Shown: positions 28,390-36,492, numbered from the stretch's first letter. The stretch is DNA of 64,000 bases from Herbaspirillum seropedicae (GCF_001040945.1 NZ_CP011930.1:4087021-4151020); one strand, 5' to 3'. The notes: a model not told the origin generated them from the letters alone. Numbers and translations: made by a program.

Positions 28390-29484
28390 TCATTCACGCG
28401 CAAGGGGATTAAAGGGACGCGAAAAAAAGCGAGCTACGGCGCAGGCTACCCCTAACGAACAAATAAGATATCCGGCCAACAGTCCCAGCTTTACCTCCGA
28501 TGAAGCGGTGATGGGAGGGATTGCGGTGCGCATTAGGCCCAGGACGATCAGGTGAAACAGGTAGATTTCGTAGCTAAGGCCACCGCAGAACGCCAGGAAT
28601 GAGTATCCCGCGGACCTTGCCGCTACAGTTTTTCCAGAGGCGCCGGCCAGCAGCAGAGCGGTTCCCAGCGCCATCGCAGTCACGCCCAGTACATTGCTAC
28701 GGGAAATCGGCCAACACAGATAGAGCAATGCCATCGCCAGGATCGTCATGCACTGCAGCCAGCGCGTTGAGATCCACGGATGCGTGCCTCGTGCAACCAG
28801 GATCGCCGTACAGCAGCCGATGGCAATGCCGTCAAAGCAAGCCAGGTACGCATACAGAAAGCCACCTTCATCTCCCTGGTGCGCCAAGCGGTATAAGGGG
28901 CCCGCCACGATGAACAGCAGGCAGAACGCACCGATGAAGAGCGGCCTGCGCAACGTCAAGCAGACCACCGGAAACGCCAGATAGAACACCCCCTCCACGG
29001 AAAGCGACCAAAGCACACCCAGCGGATAGTTCACCCAGCCATGCTGCGCAATCAGTACGTTCATCCAGAAGGTGAGGCTGGCCAGGGCGGTCATCCACAT
29101 CGGCAGCGGCGGCTCGCCAAATCCGCGGTTCTGGAAGAGCGTCCCGCCCAGCGCGGCCAGGAGCGACACCATTGCCAGTAGCAAGAACATGCATGGCAGT
29201 ATGCGCCACGCGCGCAGCGCGTAGAAGCGCCTCGCATCGATGGCGTCGAGCCGCCCCCATCGACGCAAGGTGTTGGCCGTCATCAGATAGCCGGAAATCA
29301 CGAAGAAAATGGTGACGCCATAGTTGCCGTTGCGAGCGATCGCCTGCACCACGGGGGTAGCAAAAATCGTTGCCGGCACGGTATCTTTGAGCGGGTAGGC
29401 GATGTTGAAATGATGGAACAACACCAGCAATATGGATACGCCGCGCAGGACATCGATACGCGCATTGCGCTGGGCGATGCTCAT
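28390..29484 (-). CDS. Acyltransferase family 3 membrane protein (OafA-like)
   Basis: A 364-residue multi-pass inner-membrane acyltransferase. The N-terminal RIDVLRGVSILLVLFHHFNI carries the family R-x-x-D-x-x-R-G and H motifs, then FVISGYLMTANTLRRWG. About ten hydrophobic helices follow. The family transfers acetyl or other acyl groups to surface sugars or peptidoglycan. It lacks a C-terminal SGNH domain. Its ATG overlaps the stop of the class D beta-lactamase (ATGA, 29481-29484), so the two are translationally coupled, an uncommon pairing. Confidence 0.88.
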   Translation of the reverse strand: MSIAQRNARIDVLRGVSILLVLFHHFNIAYPLKDTVPATIFATPVVQAIARNGNYGVTIFFVISGYLMTANTLRRWGRLDAIDARRFYALRAWRILPCMFLLLAMVSLLAALGGTLFQNRGFGEPPLPMWMTALASLTFWMNVLIAQHGWVNYPLGVLWSLSVEGVFYLAFPVVCLTLRRPLFIGAFCLLFIVAGPLYRLAHQGDEGGFLYAYLACFDGIAIGCCTAILVARGTHPWISTRWLQCMTILAMALLYLCWPISRSNVLGVTAMALGTALLLAGASGKTVAARSAGYSFLAFCGGLSYEIYLFHLIVLGLMRTAIPPITASSEVKLGLLAGYLICSLGVACAVARFFSRPFNPLARE

Positions 29485-30299
29485 CGCGGTCGACCTGCGA
29501 GATGATCGGTCAACGCCGGAAGGTCGTCCAGCAGGCCGTCACGAGCCCTCAGGCCAGCATTGGGCTGGGTCGGACGATCGTCCTGGATAAGGCGGGCGAA
29601 CACGAGCTTCCGGTCGTCCTTGATCGCCCAGCCCACGAACCACCCATAAGCATGCGCAGGATCGTAGCGCCCATCGGAACCCGGTGAACCGGTGCCGGTC
29701 TTGCCGTGGATCTCCCAGCCGTCCGGCGCGGCCGTGATGCGCGTGATCCTGCCGGTCATCTCATACGCGCGTGCGTTGACCGGTAGTTGCCGGTTCACCA
29801 GCCTGCGCAGGAAAGCGATCTGTTCCAAAGGCGAGATGCGCAGCGATGAATTGATCCATGCTCCCTTTGTGCCATTGCGCTTGCCCGGTTCACCCGACAC
29901 GTCCTGGTTGCCATAGCGGAAATCGCGCGTATAGCGTTGAAACCGCGTCGCCCCCAGCTGCTGCGCTACACGCTGCGAAAACCAGACTACCGAATACTGT
30001 ATCCATCGGCTGGCATCGGTGGGCTGGCGCCAGGCAGCGCCGCCCCAGTCAGGGTATTCCGGCTGATAGGGCCAGGCCGGCGTATGTTCGTCCTGCAGGA
30101 CGCCGGCATCGAAGCCCATCAGGCTGATGGCGATCTTGAAGGTGGAGGCCGGTGTGAAGCGGCTGGTGCAATCTCCGCTCTGGACGATGGAACCGTTCTC
30201 CGACGCGTCGGCCACGATGGTGCATATCGTCCGTGCCGACGCCGCGGTCGAGATAATCCCGCCTGCGATCAGGGCCGCGAACATCCTTGTCTTGCGCAT
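29481..30299 (-). CDS. Class D (OXA-type) beta-lactamase
   Basis: A 272-residue periplasmic serine beta-lactamase with a signal peptide (MRKTRMFAALIAGGIISTAASA). All class D signatures are present: S52-T-F-K55 with carboxylatable lysine, S103-V-V, Y129-G-N, W148 and K200-T-G. The context FKIAISLMGFDAG and YGNQDVSG resembles the OXA-1 side of the family by eye. It is the first gene of a two-gene unit with an acyltransferase. It sits inside the dusA island, so it was probably acquired. Spectrum cannot be predicted from sequence. Confidence 0.93.
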   Translation of the reverse strand: MRKTRMFAALIAGGIISTAASARTICTIVADASENGSIVQSGDCTSRFTPASTFKIAISLMGFDAGVLQDEHTPAWPYQPEYPDWGGAAWRQPTDASRWIQYSVVWFSQRVAQQLGATRFQRYTRDFRYGNQDVSGEPGKRNGTKGAWINSSLRISPLEQIAFLRRLVNRQLPVNARAYEMTGRITRITAAPDGWEIHGKTGTGSPGSDGRYDPAHAYGWFVGWAIKDDRKLVFARLIQDDRPTQPNAGLRARDGLLDDLPALTDHLAGRPR

Positions 30300-30383
30300 T
30301 TCTACCTCTTCAGCATGATTAAAAGAATTGATTTCATCGGTGACGGGTGCCCGCTATGGCTTCTCGCCTCAGCCGAACGCGTG

Positions 30384-30779
30384 TCACCACGATGGCCGGG
30401 GCGGTGCAAGTGCGTTGGAGGCCAGCCGGCTTTCCAGGTCCGCAAAATGGTCGAGAAACCAGACGGTGTTTCCGCGATTGGATTCTCGGACATAGTCAGT
30501 AAGCGCCCGACTGGCATCAAGATGGCGGCCGAGCTGGCCGAGAATGGCGAGCGGCATGCGGTAGTTCACGAAGCGCTGGACAAGCCGGCCCGCCAATCCA
30601 GAGGACAGATGAAAAAAGGATTCGTCCAGGCAGCTGGCATCGATGGCCACCAGCTGCACACAGTGCTCCCATGCGGCACTGAGCAGGGAGTCCGTATCAC
30701 CTTCGCTGGCAATACGCCCTTCCTGGGCCGGGCAATGCAGTATTCGGACCGGGCCCATCGAAATGATCACGCTTCTCAT
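30384..30779 (-). CDS. DUF4180 domain protein
   Basis: A 131-residue protein of DUF4180. The family pattern is visible: VAIDASCLDESFFHLSSGLA, GRLVQRFVNYRMPLAILGQL, LTDYVRESNRGNTVWFLDH. No enzymatic residues are known for this family. It is the third gene of an operon in which every junction is an ATGA overlap (HTH, hydrolase, DUF4180). Confidence 0.8.
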   Translation of the reverse strand: MRSVIISMGPVRILHCPAQEGRIASEGDTDSLLSAAWEHCVQLVAIDASCLDESFFHLSSGLAGRLVQRFVNYRMPLAILGQLGRHLDASRALTDYVRESNRGNTVWFLDHFADLESRLASNALAPPRPSW

Positions 30780-31645
30780 GGCATGCCGCGCGCGTCAGGC
30801 GCGAGAAGAAATGCCTGGATGGTTTCTGCTTCACGGGTGATGAAGTGAAAGGCCTCTGGCCTCCAGTGTATGCAGGCGTGCGGCACGCACCGTTCTAGCC
30901 GCACCCGCGTGTGGGCCGAATCAAGCAGCACGTCTTTTCCTCCCAGCACGGCCATGACTGGCATGGCCAGGGAACCCAGAGCAGCATCGCTGAACCTGGG
31001 TAGCACGATAGGTTGAATACGCGCATGCAGGCCGATGTATTCCATCAGCGAGGCAAGCTTGGCGTGGAACGGCGACAGCGTACCGGCAACAGGCCCGATC
31101 ACCATGCGGCGAATCCTGCGCAATCCCCACTGCCCGAGCATCAAACAGGGCCAGGCTTTAAGCAGGAATGCCCGTTGCCGTCCGATGCCGGCGGGCGAGA
31201 TGAGCACCAGTTGCGCTACCCGCCCTGGACGCGATACTGCGTAGCTCAGTGCCATCCAGCCACCCAGCGAAATGCCGGCGAACGAGGCGTTCACCACTCC
31301 AAGCCCATCCATCACGTCGTCGAGCCAGCATAAGGCCGCGTGACTGGTGGGAACCAGGCGGGATGGGGCGCTCAATCCAGGCTGGCCTGGCATGTCAAGG
31401 ATATGGACGCGGAAATGCCGCGCCCATGTCGCTGCGTCCGCCAGCCAGCTTGCCGCGTTGGCCTGGGCGCCATGCAGCAGCACCAGCGGCGGCCTGTCGG
31501 ACGGGCCGCAGGAAAGGACGAAGGTTTCCCCGATGCCGCTTGGCACCATGCAGTGGCTATGGGGGACCGGCCACTCGTCCAGCAGATCGCGATAGCGTGC
31601 CAGGGCAAGGCGCTCTGCATCACGCGTCCTGAATATCGGCGTCAT
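30776..31645 (-). CDS. Alpha/beta hydrolase
   Basis: A 289-residue alpha/beta-fold hydrolase. The oxyanion strand PPLVLLHGAQANAASW is followed by the nucleophile elbow FAGISLGGWMALSYA (G-x-S-x-G), an acid candidate in VLGGKDVLLDSAHT, and the histidine in WRPEAFHFITRE. Hence a complete Ser-Asp-His triad. No signal peptide; cytoplasmic. It overlaps the DUF4180 start and the HTH stop by four bases each. Ester, lactone or other substrates are possible; nothing in the sequence decides. Confidence 0.88.
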   Translation of the reverse strand: MTPIFRTRDAERLALARYRDLLDEWPVPHSHCMVPSGIGETFVLSCGPSDRPPLVLLHGAQANAASWLADAATWARHFRVHILDMPGQPGLSAPSRLVPTSHAALCWLDDVMDGLGVVNASFAGISLGGWMALSYAVSRPGRVAQLVLISPAGIGRQRAFLLKAWPCLMLGQWGLRRIRRMVIGPVAGTLSPFHAKLASLMEYIGLHARIQPIVLPRFSDAALGSLAMPVMAVLGGKDVLLDSAHTRVRLERCVPHACIHWRPEAFHFITREAETIQAFLLAPDARGMP

Positions 31646-32067
31646 TGCGCCGCGCCAAGAAAAGAGTCGAGTGCCTCCAGCACCGATGCGGCCTCTCTGG
31701 GCGAAGCAACCAGGATGATCTTCAGATGGCTTTCCAGCGGGTTATAGGCGGTATCAAGATGCATGGGCTGACCGTGCCCTCTCCGGCTGTTCAGCAAAGC
31801 CTGCAGGTTGGTTGCGATGCGGCTGGCAAATTCGGCCGATATCCCGGGTACCTCTACGATGCTCGTGGTACGTGCCGCAATTTCGCCTTGGTTCGCGACT
31901 GGCGCCGCCAACCCGGCAAAGTCATTCAGGTCCGGACCGGAAATCCGATAGGACTTGCCGATCTTGGAGGCCCGTAGGCGGCCCTCCTTGATATGGCGTA
32001 GCACTGTCTTGACGTGCAATTTGAGTTGCCGGGCGACTTCTTCAACGGTGTAGGTGTTTCCATGCAT
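31642..32067 (-). CDS. Excisionase-type HTH regulator with C-terminal extension
   Basis: A 141-residue protein. Residues 1-50 form a BldC/MerR-like HTH_17 domain (YTVEEVARQLKLHVKTVLRHIKEGRLRASKIGKSYRI). The remaining ~90 residues, including VPGISAEFASRIATNLQALL and KIILVASPREAASVLEAL, are not a recombination-factor pattern, so a transcription factor that controls its own operon is more likely than an excisionase. The upstream AT-rich stretch 32070-32150 may hold promoter and operator. First gene of the HTH-hydrolase-DUF4180 operon. Confidence 0.8.
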   Translation of the reverse strand: MHGNTYTVEEVARQLKLHVKTVLRHIKEGRLRASKIGKSYRISGPDLNDFAGLAAPVANQGEIAARTTSIVEVPGISAEFASRIATNLQALLNSRRGHGQPMHLDTAYNPLESHLKIILVASPREAASVLEALDSFLGAAQ

Positions 32068-32196
32068 GATGCCATTCTATACCGAAATTATCCTAAATGT
32101 TACCAATATAGGTAGCAATTGGGATATTTCCAAATTCCTTCTTGAACCGCAACCCAACTCGCGGCAGCCGCACGTAGGCTGGGACACGAGGGGCGC

Positions 32197-32243
32197 ATGA
32201 GCGAATGGCCGCCTTCGGAAGACGATGGAAGGTGGGACCAGAT
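32197..32243 (+). repeat. Short istA-derived fragment
   Basis: Begins with ATGAGCGAATGGCCGCCTT, identical over 19 bases to 35574-35592. It continues as a close match to istA codons for AAFGRRWKVG at 26914-26950. It is a scar of an IS21-type element or of recombination between such scars. Confidence 0.65.
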
Positions 32244-32453
32244 GGCAAGCGGCCATCCCGCAAGCGAGGCAACATGGATTGCGCTGTTTCCTGTGGCGGA
32301 TCATCGCTAAGTGAGCCTCCCCGTTATCGAACGGACGTCCTTGTTTATACGACGGTCCGCCTAGCTGCCTGTCGAAATGAAGGGCTAAGGGGTTACTCCG
32401 ACTTACCCAATCAAATCGAATAATGATTTTTTTACCTCGGCTTATTCCCGCAA

Positions 32454-32597
32454 CTAAGTCGCCTTGAGCCGCGGATCATCCAGCATCCGCCAGGCTCTGC
32501 GTTCTACGGTGATCAGGCCGGATTCCATCACATAGCTGTGGAGCCCCCCCTTCCAACGCCAGCTTGGCGTTCTGCCTCCAGCACGATGGTGATGCCC
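32454..32597 (-). pseudogene. Remnant of a branched-chain amino acid ABC transporter ATPase (livF-like)
   Basis: The minus strand reads GITIVLEAERQAG, then HSYVMESGLITVERRAWRML and DDPRLKAT before TAG. This mirrors the LivF C-terminus (TIVLVEQN... Y-V-L-E-x-G-x-I ... L-L-D-D-P-x-V). The Walker and signature motifs are missing, and the VEQN region is corrupted, so only the last ~45 codons remain. Confidence 0.65.
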
Positions 32598-32791
32598 TAA
32601 TGCTAGAAAGGTGGGGAGTAGCTGCTCCATCTATTTGCTGATCGCTGGAACCAAATATCCGTTTATAGCTGCCTCATCGGACATGTCGATGGCACTTGCC
32701 AAGATACTGGATCGCCCTTTTCGGAAAGTATTCAGCCGCCGTCAGCTTTAAACTTGGCTCACTCTGATGAGCTCGATCTTCATCAGGGCTA

Positions 32792-33622
32792 TCAACGCTT
32801 GCCAACAACCCGATAACTCTTTCCTGTGCGAACAATCTGGACGAAGCCTTCTTCACCGAGGTGCATACCGGCGATAAGCAGTTGGTCCGCACTCACCATA
32901 TCCAGCAAATGAACCCGGGTTGCCGTCGCCAGATGCGGATCGAGGTCGAATGCAATGGAGACGTCGGGGCGAGCGATCTGTAGGTGCGGGAAATGCACGA
33001 TGTCGCCCCAGATCAACAGACCCTGCCCATTTGAGTTGATGTGATAGCCGCAATGTCCGTCGGTATGTCCAGGCAGCAGCTGGGCGCTAATGCCGGGAAG
33101 GACCTCGCCGCCGGCGAAGGTGCGCAGCCTGTCCCGATACTTGACGAATACCCGGCGCGCGAAGATGAAATTTCCGCGCGCCCGCTCGCTGGCGCGGCAG
33201 AAATTGGCGTCGTTCTCCCAGAAGTCCAGTTCCTGCCCCTGCACTACCAACTCCGCATCGGGAAAGGCGCGGTCTCCTGCGCTATCGAGCAGGCCACCAA
33301 TGTGGTCGGGATGAGCATGGGTCAGAAGGACTGTATCGATGTCGGAAGGCAGCACTCCGGCCCGCTTGAGATTGTCCTGTAATCGGCCGCCCCATTGCTT
33401 GAAGCCACCGGCGCCGGCATCGACCAACACGGTTTGCGTCGGGCTGCGAATCAGGTAGCAATTGATATGGATGGCAGAAGGGTCGCTCATCCCTGCCGCA
33501 TGCTGAAGCCTGGTCGCCTCTGCGGGATCGATATTGGACAGCAGCTCCAGAGGTGCGCTGAGAAAGCCATCACTGATGGCGGTGACAGAGAAATCACCGA
33601 TTTGCTTAGTGGGGAAATGCAT
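32792..33622 (-). CDS. MBL-fold metallo-hydrolase
   Basis: A 276-residue metallo-beta-lactamase-fold enzyme. The metal motif is H102-x-H104-x-D106-H107 in LLTHAHPDHIGG, with further ligands in LLPGHTDGHCGYHI (His) and LLIWGDIVHFP (Asp). There is no signal peptide. The closest architecture is the cytoplasmic lactonase/quorum-quenching or general hydrolase group, not the class B beta-lactamases. It follows the tautomerase gene by 27 bp and closes an operon whose divergent neighbour is a LysR gene. Confidence 0.88.
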   Translation of the reverse strand: MHFPTKQIGDFSVTAISDGFLSAPLELLSNIDPAEATRLQHAAGMSDPSAIHINCYLIRSPTQTVLVDAGAGGFKQWGGRLQDNLKRAGVLPSDIDTVLLTHAHPDHIGGLLDSAGDRAFPDAELVVQGQELDFWENDANFCRASERARGNFIFARRVFVKYRDRLRTFAGGEVLPGISAQLLPGHTDGHCGYHINSNGQGLLIWGDIVHFPHLQIARPDVSIAFDLDPHLATATRVHLLDMVSADQLLIAGMHLGEEGFVQIVRTGKSYRVVGKR

Positions 33623-33649
33623 TTTCGTTTCGTTGGCTGTGGGTAGGAA

Positions 33650-33976
33650 TCAATGCCTTGCGCTGATGGACTGCGCGGCATAGGCGAAACAGCGGATACG
33701 CGTCAGCAGTCCGGTATGGTCCTGGATGGCCTTGTCCAGTTGCTGCATGAACTCTTCCAGGACGGCCGGCGTCCTGTTTGCCGACATCCGATAGCGGATG
33801 TCGACGAACGCAGGATGGCCCGTCCCATGACCGACCGCGACGTAGATGATGTGGATGTTCTCGGGCAGCGCCTCCAGAATCTTCGTGCAGAGCTGTGCGC
33901 AGCGCGCGGTGAGCCGATCCAGGGATTGCGCCGCGGGCATCTGGTCCTGGCGGATGTAGAAAGTGAGATTGGGCAT
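33650..33976 (-). CDS. Tautomerase superfamily protein
   Basis: A 108-residue protein beginning MPNLTFYI. Removal of Met would expose the catalytic Pro-1 of the tautomerase superfamily, and the chain length and HIIYVAVGHGTGHPAFVDIRYRM fit a trimeric 5-carboxymethyl-2-hydroxymuconate isomerase-like subunit. It lies between a hypothetical protein (4 bp gap) and the MBL hydrolase. A small-molecule isomerisation step in the same pathway is inferred. Confidence 0.7.
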   Translation of the reverse strand: MPNLTFYIRQDQMPAAQSLDRLTARCAQLCTKILEALPENIHIIYVAVGHGTGHPAFVDIRYRMSANRTPAVLEEFMQQLDKAIQDHTGLLTRIRCFAYAAQSISARH

Positions 33977-33980
33977 CGTG

Positions 33981-34526
33981 CTAGCTCGCGCTGACGATGG
34001 CCGGCTCGCTACTGCTGCGCAGTTGCGCAGTCATCGGAGCATAGAGATGCAGTCCTTCGGGCAGGGCAAGACCGTTGATGTCGGCGGGATCGGGCAGGAC
34101 CGCCATCCATCTCCATTCCGGGGATTTTTCCAGGGCGACGGCATGCAGGATCGATGGCGATAGCCCCATCGTTATCAAGGGGTCGGGGCCACGCGCACTG
34201 AGCAGCAGGTACTCCCCGCTACGCACCGCAGGCGCAGTACCCGATGTTTCATAGAGATTGCGATGCCAGTCAGTGATGTGTTGTTGCCATCGAGCGAAAT
34301 TGCCACCGCCTTTTCGCCGGTATTCGTCAGAGAGAAGCACGTCGTGATGGTCAATGGTATGCAGCGCGAGATAAACCGGGCAGCGTTCGCTCAAAGCCCT
34401 GAATCGCTGCGAAGTGTGAAAGCCGCGCACGGAGATGAGGGCGGGCAACTTTTCCAGGCTGTAGAAATCGTTCCATTCTGCTTCGCTGATGGGGTCGGCG
34501 AAGCTGCATTCGACGGTATAGATCAT
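33981..34526 (-). CDS. Hypothetical protein, possible dimeric alpha-beta barrel
   Basis: A 181-residue protein with the start at MIYTVECSFADPISEAEWND; in-frame ATG codons at 34583 and 34625 would add 19 or 33 residues, and no ribosome site decides. The order FYSLEKLPALISVRGFHTSQ, then YLALHTID and WQQHITDWHRNLYE, resembles ferredoxin-like EthD/ABM-type folds seen twice over, but I do not recognise a named family. It is the first gene of the unit leading to the tautomerase and MBL genes. Function unknown. Confidence 0.6.
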   Translation of the reverse strand: MIYTVECSFADPISEAEWNDFYSLEKLPALISVRGFHTSQRFRALSERCPVYLALHTIDHHDVLLSDEYRRKGGGNFARWQQHITDWHRNLYETSGTAPAVRSGEYLLLSARGPDPLITMGLSPSILHAVALEKSPEWRWMAVLPDPADINGLALPEGLHLYAPMTAQLRSSSEPAIVSAS

Positions 34527-34627
34527 AATGATGATGGGCCACGGCCACCCTTGTGGCAGCCTGCTTGGTTGAGGAGTTGTCATGATAGGCAGCCCATCCC
34601 GGCCAATAAATCGATATTTAGGCAAGC

Positions 34628-34646
34628 TTCACTGACAAAAAGTAAA
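34628..34646. promoter_or_regulatory. Possible LysR-type operator between divergent units
   Basis: TTCACT-N7-AGTAAA is an imperfect inverted repeat with the T-N11-A spacing favoured by LysR proteins. It lies 31 bp before the LysR start and upstream of the divergent hypothetical-tautomerase-MBL unit. Confidence 0.4.
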
Positions 34647-34677
34647 GCTGTCGTGATCAACCCGGTCAAGGAACACG

Positions 34678-35577
34678 ATGCGGCGCAGAATTCCCAGCAA
34701 CAGCTCACTGATGGCATTCGAGGCCGCGGCGCGTCACGGCAGCTTTGCGCGTGCCGCGGAAGAACTGGCCTTGACGGAAGGTGCCATCAGCCGCCAGATC
34801 AGCCGCCTGGAAGGGTTTCTGGGAGTGACACTGTTCGAGCGGATCGGCAACCGCGTGCGCTTGCTGCCGCATGGCCAACGTTATGCCAGCCACGTCCGGG
34901 AAACGCTGGAGCGCCTGGACCGAGACAGCCAACATCTGATGTCCCAACCTCCCAACGGAGCCAGCCTGGATATCGCGGTCAGCCCTACGTTTGCGATGCG
35001 CTGGCTGATTCCCCGCCTGCCGCGCTTCGCTGCCCTGCATCCGCACATCACGGTGCATCTCTCTGAACGCATGGAGCCGTTCCTGCTGCCTGGTAGTGGC
35101 CTGGATGCAGCGATTCATTTCTTACATCCGGCCTGGACCGGGATGCAGACCTATTCCCTGCTTGACGAGGTGCTGGTGCCGGTGTGCCATCCCGCCCTGG
35201 TAGCAGGAACGAGCGGAGTCCCCGCCCTGGACGCTTTGCCGCGCCTGCACCGGCGTCAGAATCACGATGCCTGGCAGCGCTACGCCGCGCAGACCGGAAT
35301 CAGCCTGAGCCATTCTGCGCAAGGTCCCCGCTATGACTTGCATGGAATGCTCATCGAGGCCGCATTGGCTGGTCTCGGCGTAGCGCTGGTGCCGCGCCTG
35401 TATGTGGAAACGGAATTGGCGCAAGGCCGTCTGGTCGCGCCATGGCCACAGGACAGCCGCATCTCCAAGACGTTTTGCCTTGTGCTCCCTGAGCCGTTGC
35501 AACTTGGCAGCGAGCCTCTCAAGGCGTTCGCACAATGGATTCTTGAAGAATCGAGTCCGTTGGCCGGACTTGAATGA
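34678..35577 (+). CDS. LysR family regulator (GcvA-like)
   Basis: A 299-residue LysR protein. The HTH at about residues 5-65 (NSSLMAFEAAARHGSFARAAEELALTEGAISRQISRLEGFLG) has the GcvA-like F-E-A-A-A-R opening. The effector domain includes ISPTFAMRWLIPRL (as VSPTFAMRWLIPRLPRF) and GLGVALVPRLYVETEL. It is divergent from the hypothetical-tautomerase-MBL group, so it most likely controls that group; no inducer can be named. The gene ends directly at an istA-like scar (35574-35592). Confidence 0.9.
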   Translation: MRRRIPSNSSLMAFEAAARHGSFARAAEELALTEGAISRQISRLEGFLGVTLFERIGNRVRLLPHGQRYASHVRETLERLDRDSQHLMSQPPNGASLDIAVSPTFAMRWLIPRLPRFAALHPHITVHLSERMEPFLLPGSGLDAAIHFLHPAWTGMQTYSLLDEVLVPVCHPALVAGTSGVPALDALPRLHRRQNHDAWQRYAAQTGISLSHSAQGPRYDLHGMLIEAALAGLGVALVPRLYVETELAQGRLVAPWPQDSRISKTFCLVLPEPLQLGSEPLKAFAQWILEESSPLAGLE

Positions 35578-35645
35578 GCGAATGGCCGCCTTTCGTATGA
35601 CCACGTGGCTCCCTCCGGAAGGCAATGAAAGACGGTCAGGTGGAG
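35574..35645 (+). repeat. Second copy of the istA-derived scar
   Basis: The first 19 bases equal 32197-32215. After an inserted ~20-bp stretch, CGGAAGGCAATGAAAGACGG resembles the istA segment at 26919-26945. It overlaps the last codon and stop of the LysR gene, implying that this LysR end was fixed by recombination at the scar. Confidence 0.6.
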
Positions 35646-35804
35646 CGACTCATCCTGCGAGCGAATCATGAATGGCTATGTCCCCCGGATGATGCGGTTC
35701 ATCGGCGCAGAAAACGCGCGTGAGATGGCTTGGGCCAGCGCAGCCGAAATCATGAAGTAGGCGGGCAGGAGCACCATCTTTCCTCCTCCTGATACGGCCT
35801 CTTC

Positions 35805-36059
35805 ATGCGCGATTTCCCGCGCGAGCTGAATGCCTGGACAGTCGATTCGTTCCCCATCCAGCGCGTGCGCAAGAAACTGCGTCTGGGACAGCACGAGGCT
35901 GGCAAGATCTTCGGCGGTGGCATCAATTCGTTTTCGCGCTATGAGACGGGCTAGGTCAAGCCGCCTGTCTCTCTGGTGAAGCTGCTCGGCGTGCTCGACC
36001 GCCATCCAGAGTTGCTGGACGAGGTTCGGGCGCGGCAGGTGGCAAGCCTGGGCCGGTGA
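35805..36059 (+). pseudogene. MqsA/YgiT-type antitoxin C-terminal domain with in-frame stop
   Basis: Reading from ATG: the HTH part IQRVRKKLRLGQHEAGKIFG, GGINSFSRYETG, stop TAG at 35952-35954, then VKPPVSLVKLLGVLDRHPEL and LDEVRAR. This is the MqsA-family HTH (E-A-x-x-I-F-G-G-G-x-N-A-F-S-R-Y-E-x-G-K-x-x-P) with the residue after G converted to a stop. The N-terminal zinc domain and the partner toxin are missing here. A dead toxin-antitoxin remnant. Confidence 0.78.
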
Positions 36060-36091
36060 GCGGCGCCATGTGAGACCATTCTGCCGTAGGC

Positions 36092-36319
36092 ATTGGTGAG
36101 CGCATCCGAGAAGCGAGGCAGGCGCGCAGGCTCTCTCAAGAGGCGCTGGCGCTAGAGACCGATGTCACTCATGGTGCCGTCTTCATGTACGAACGTGGGG
36201 CCAATTTGCCGTCGGTAGAGACGTTGCTGCCTGAATCGAGGTCAGATTGCTGGAGGCAATCCTTATTATCCAACATCGGACTCCTCTACAGCGATAGCAT
36301 CAAACTGACTTCGGCATAG
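36092..36319 (+). pseudogene. XRE-type HTH regulator fragment
   Basis: The frame IGERIREARQARRLSQEALA then LETDVTHGAVFMYERGANLP is a Cro/CI-type HTH. It starts at ATT without a normal start and after LPSVETLLPES runs into unrelated sequence, stopping at TAG. It follows the MqsA-like remnant by 32 bp. Confidence 0.65.
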
Positions 36320-36492
36320 CCGAGATGTCGCTTATCGGCAAGAAGCGGACTTCTGACGCTTATCCCCGCCTTGGTAACCGCCGCGCCTGTCCAGCACCTT
36401 CCAGTTTGATTTTCTAATCCCGCCCCGTGTGCCTACAGGCCTTCCGACTATGCAAATTCTGCGCGTAGTGGACATAAATTGGACAAAAAACA

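Larger units (their letters stand above)
32068..32791. other. Gene-poor stretch with remnants
   Basis: Holds the AT-rich upstream region of the HTH operon (32070-32150), a short istA-derived piece (32197-32243), and a livF remnant (32454-32597). The remainder shows no convincing gene, terminator or repeat. Confidence 0.6.

Noticed and set aside
35676..36005. A 109-codon minus-strand frame over the MqsA-like remnant
   Set aside because: The plus strand shows clear MqsA homology; the minus frame has none.
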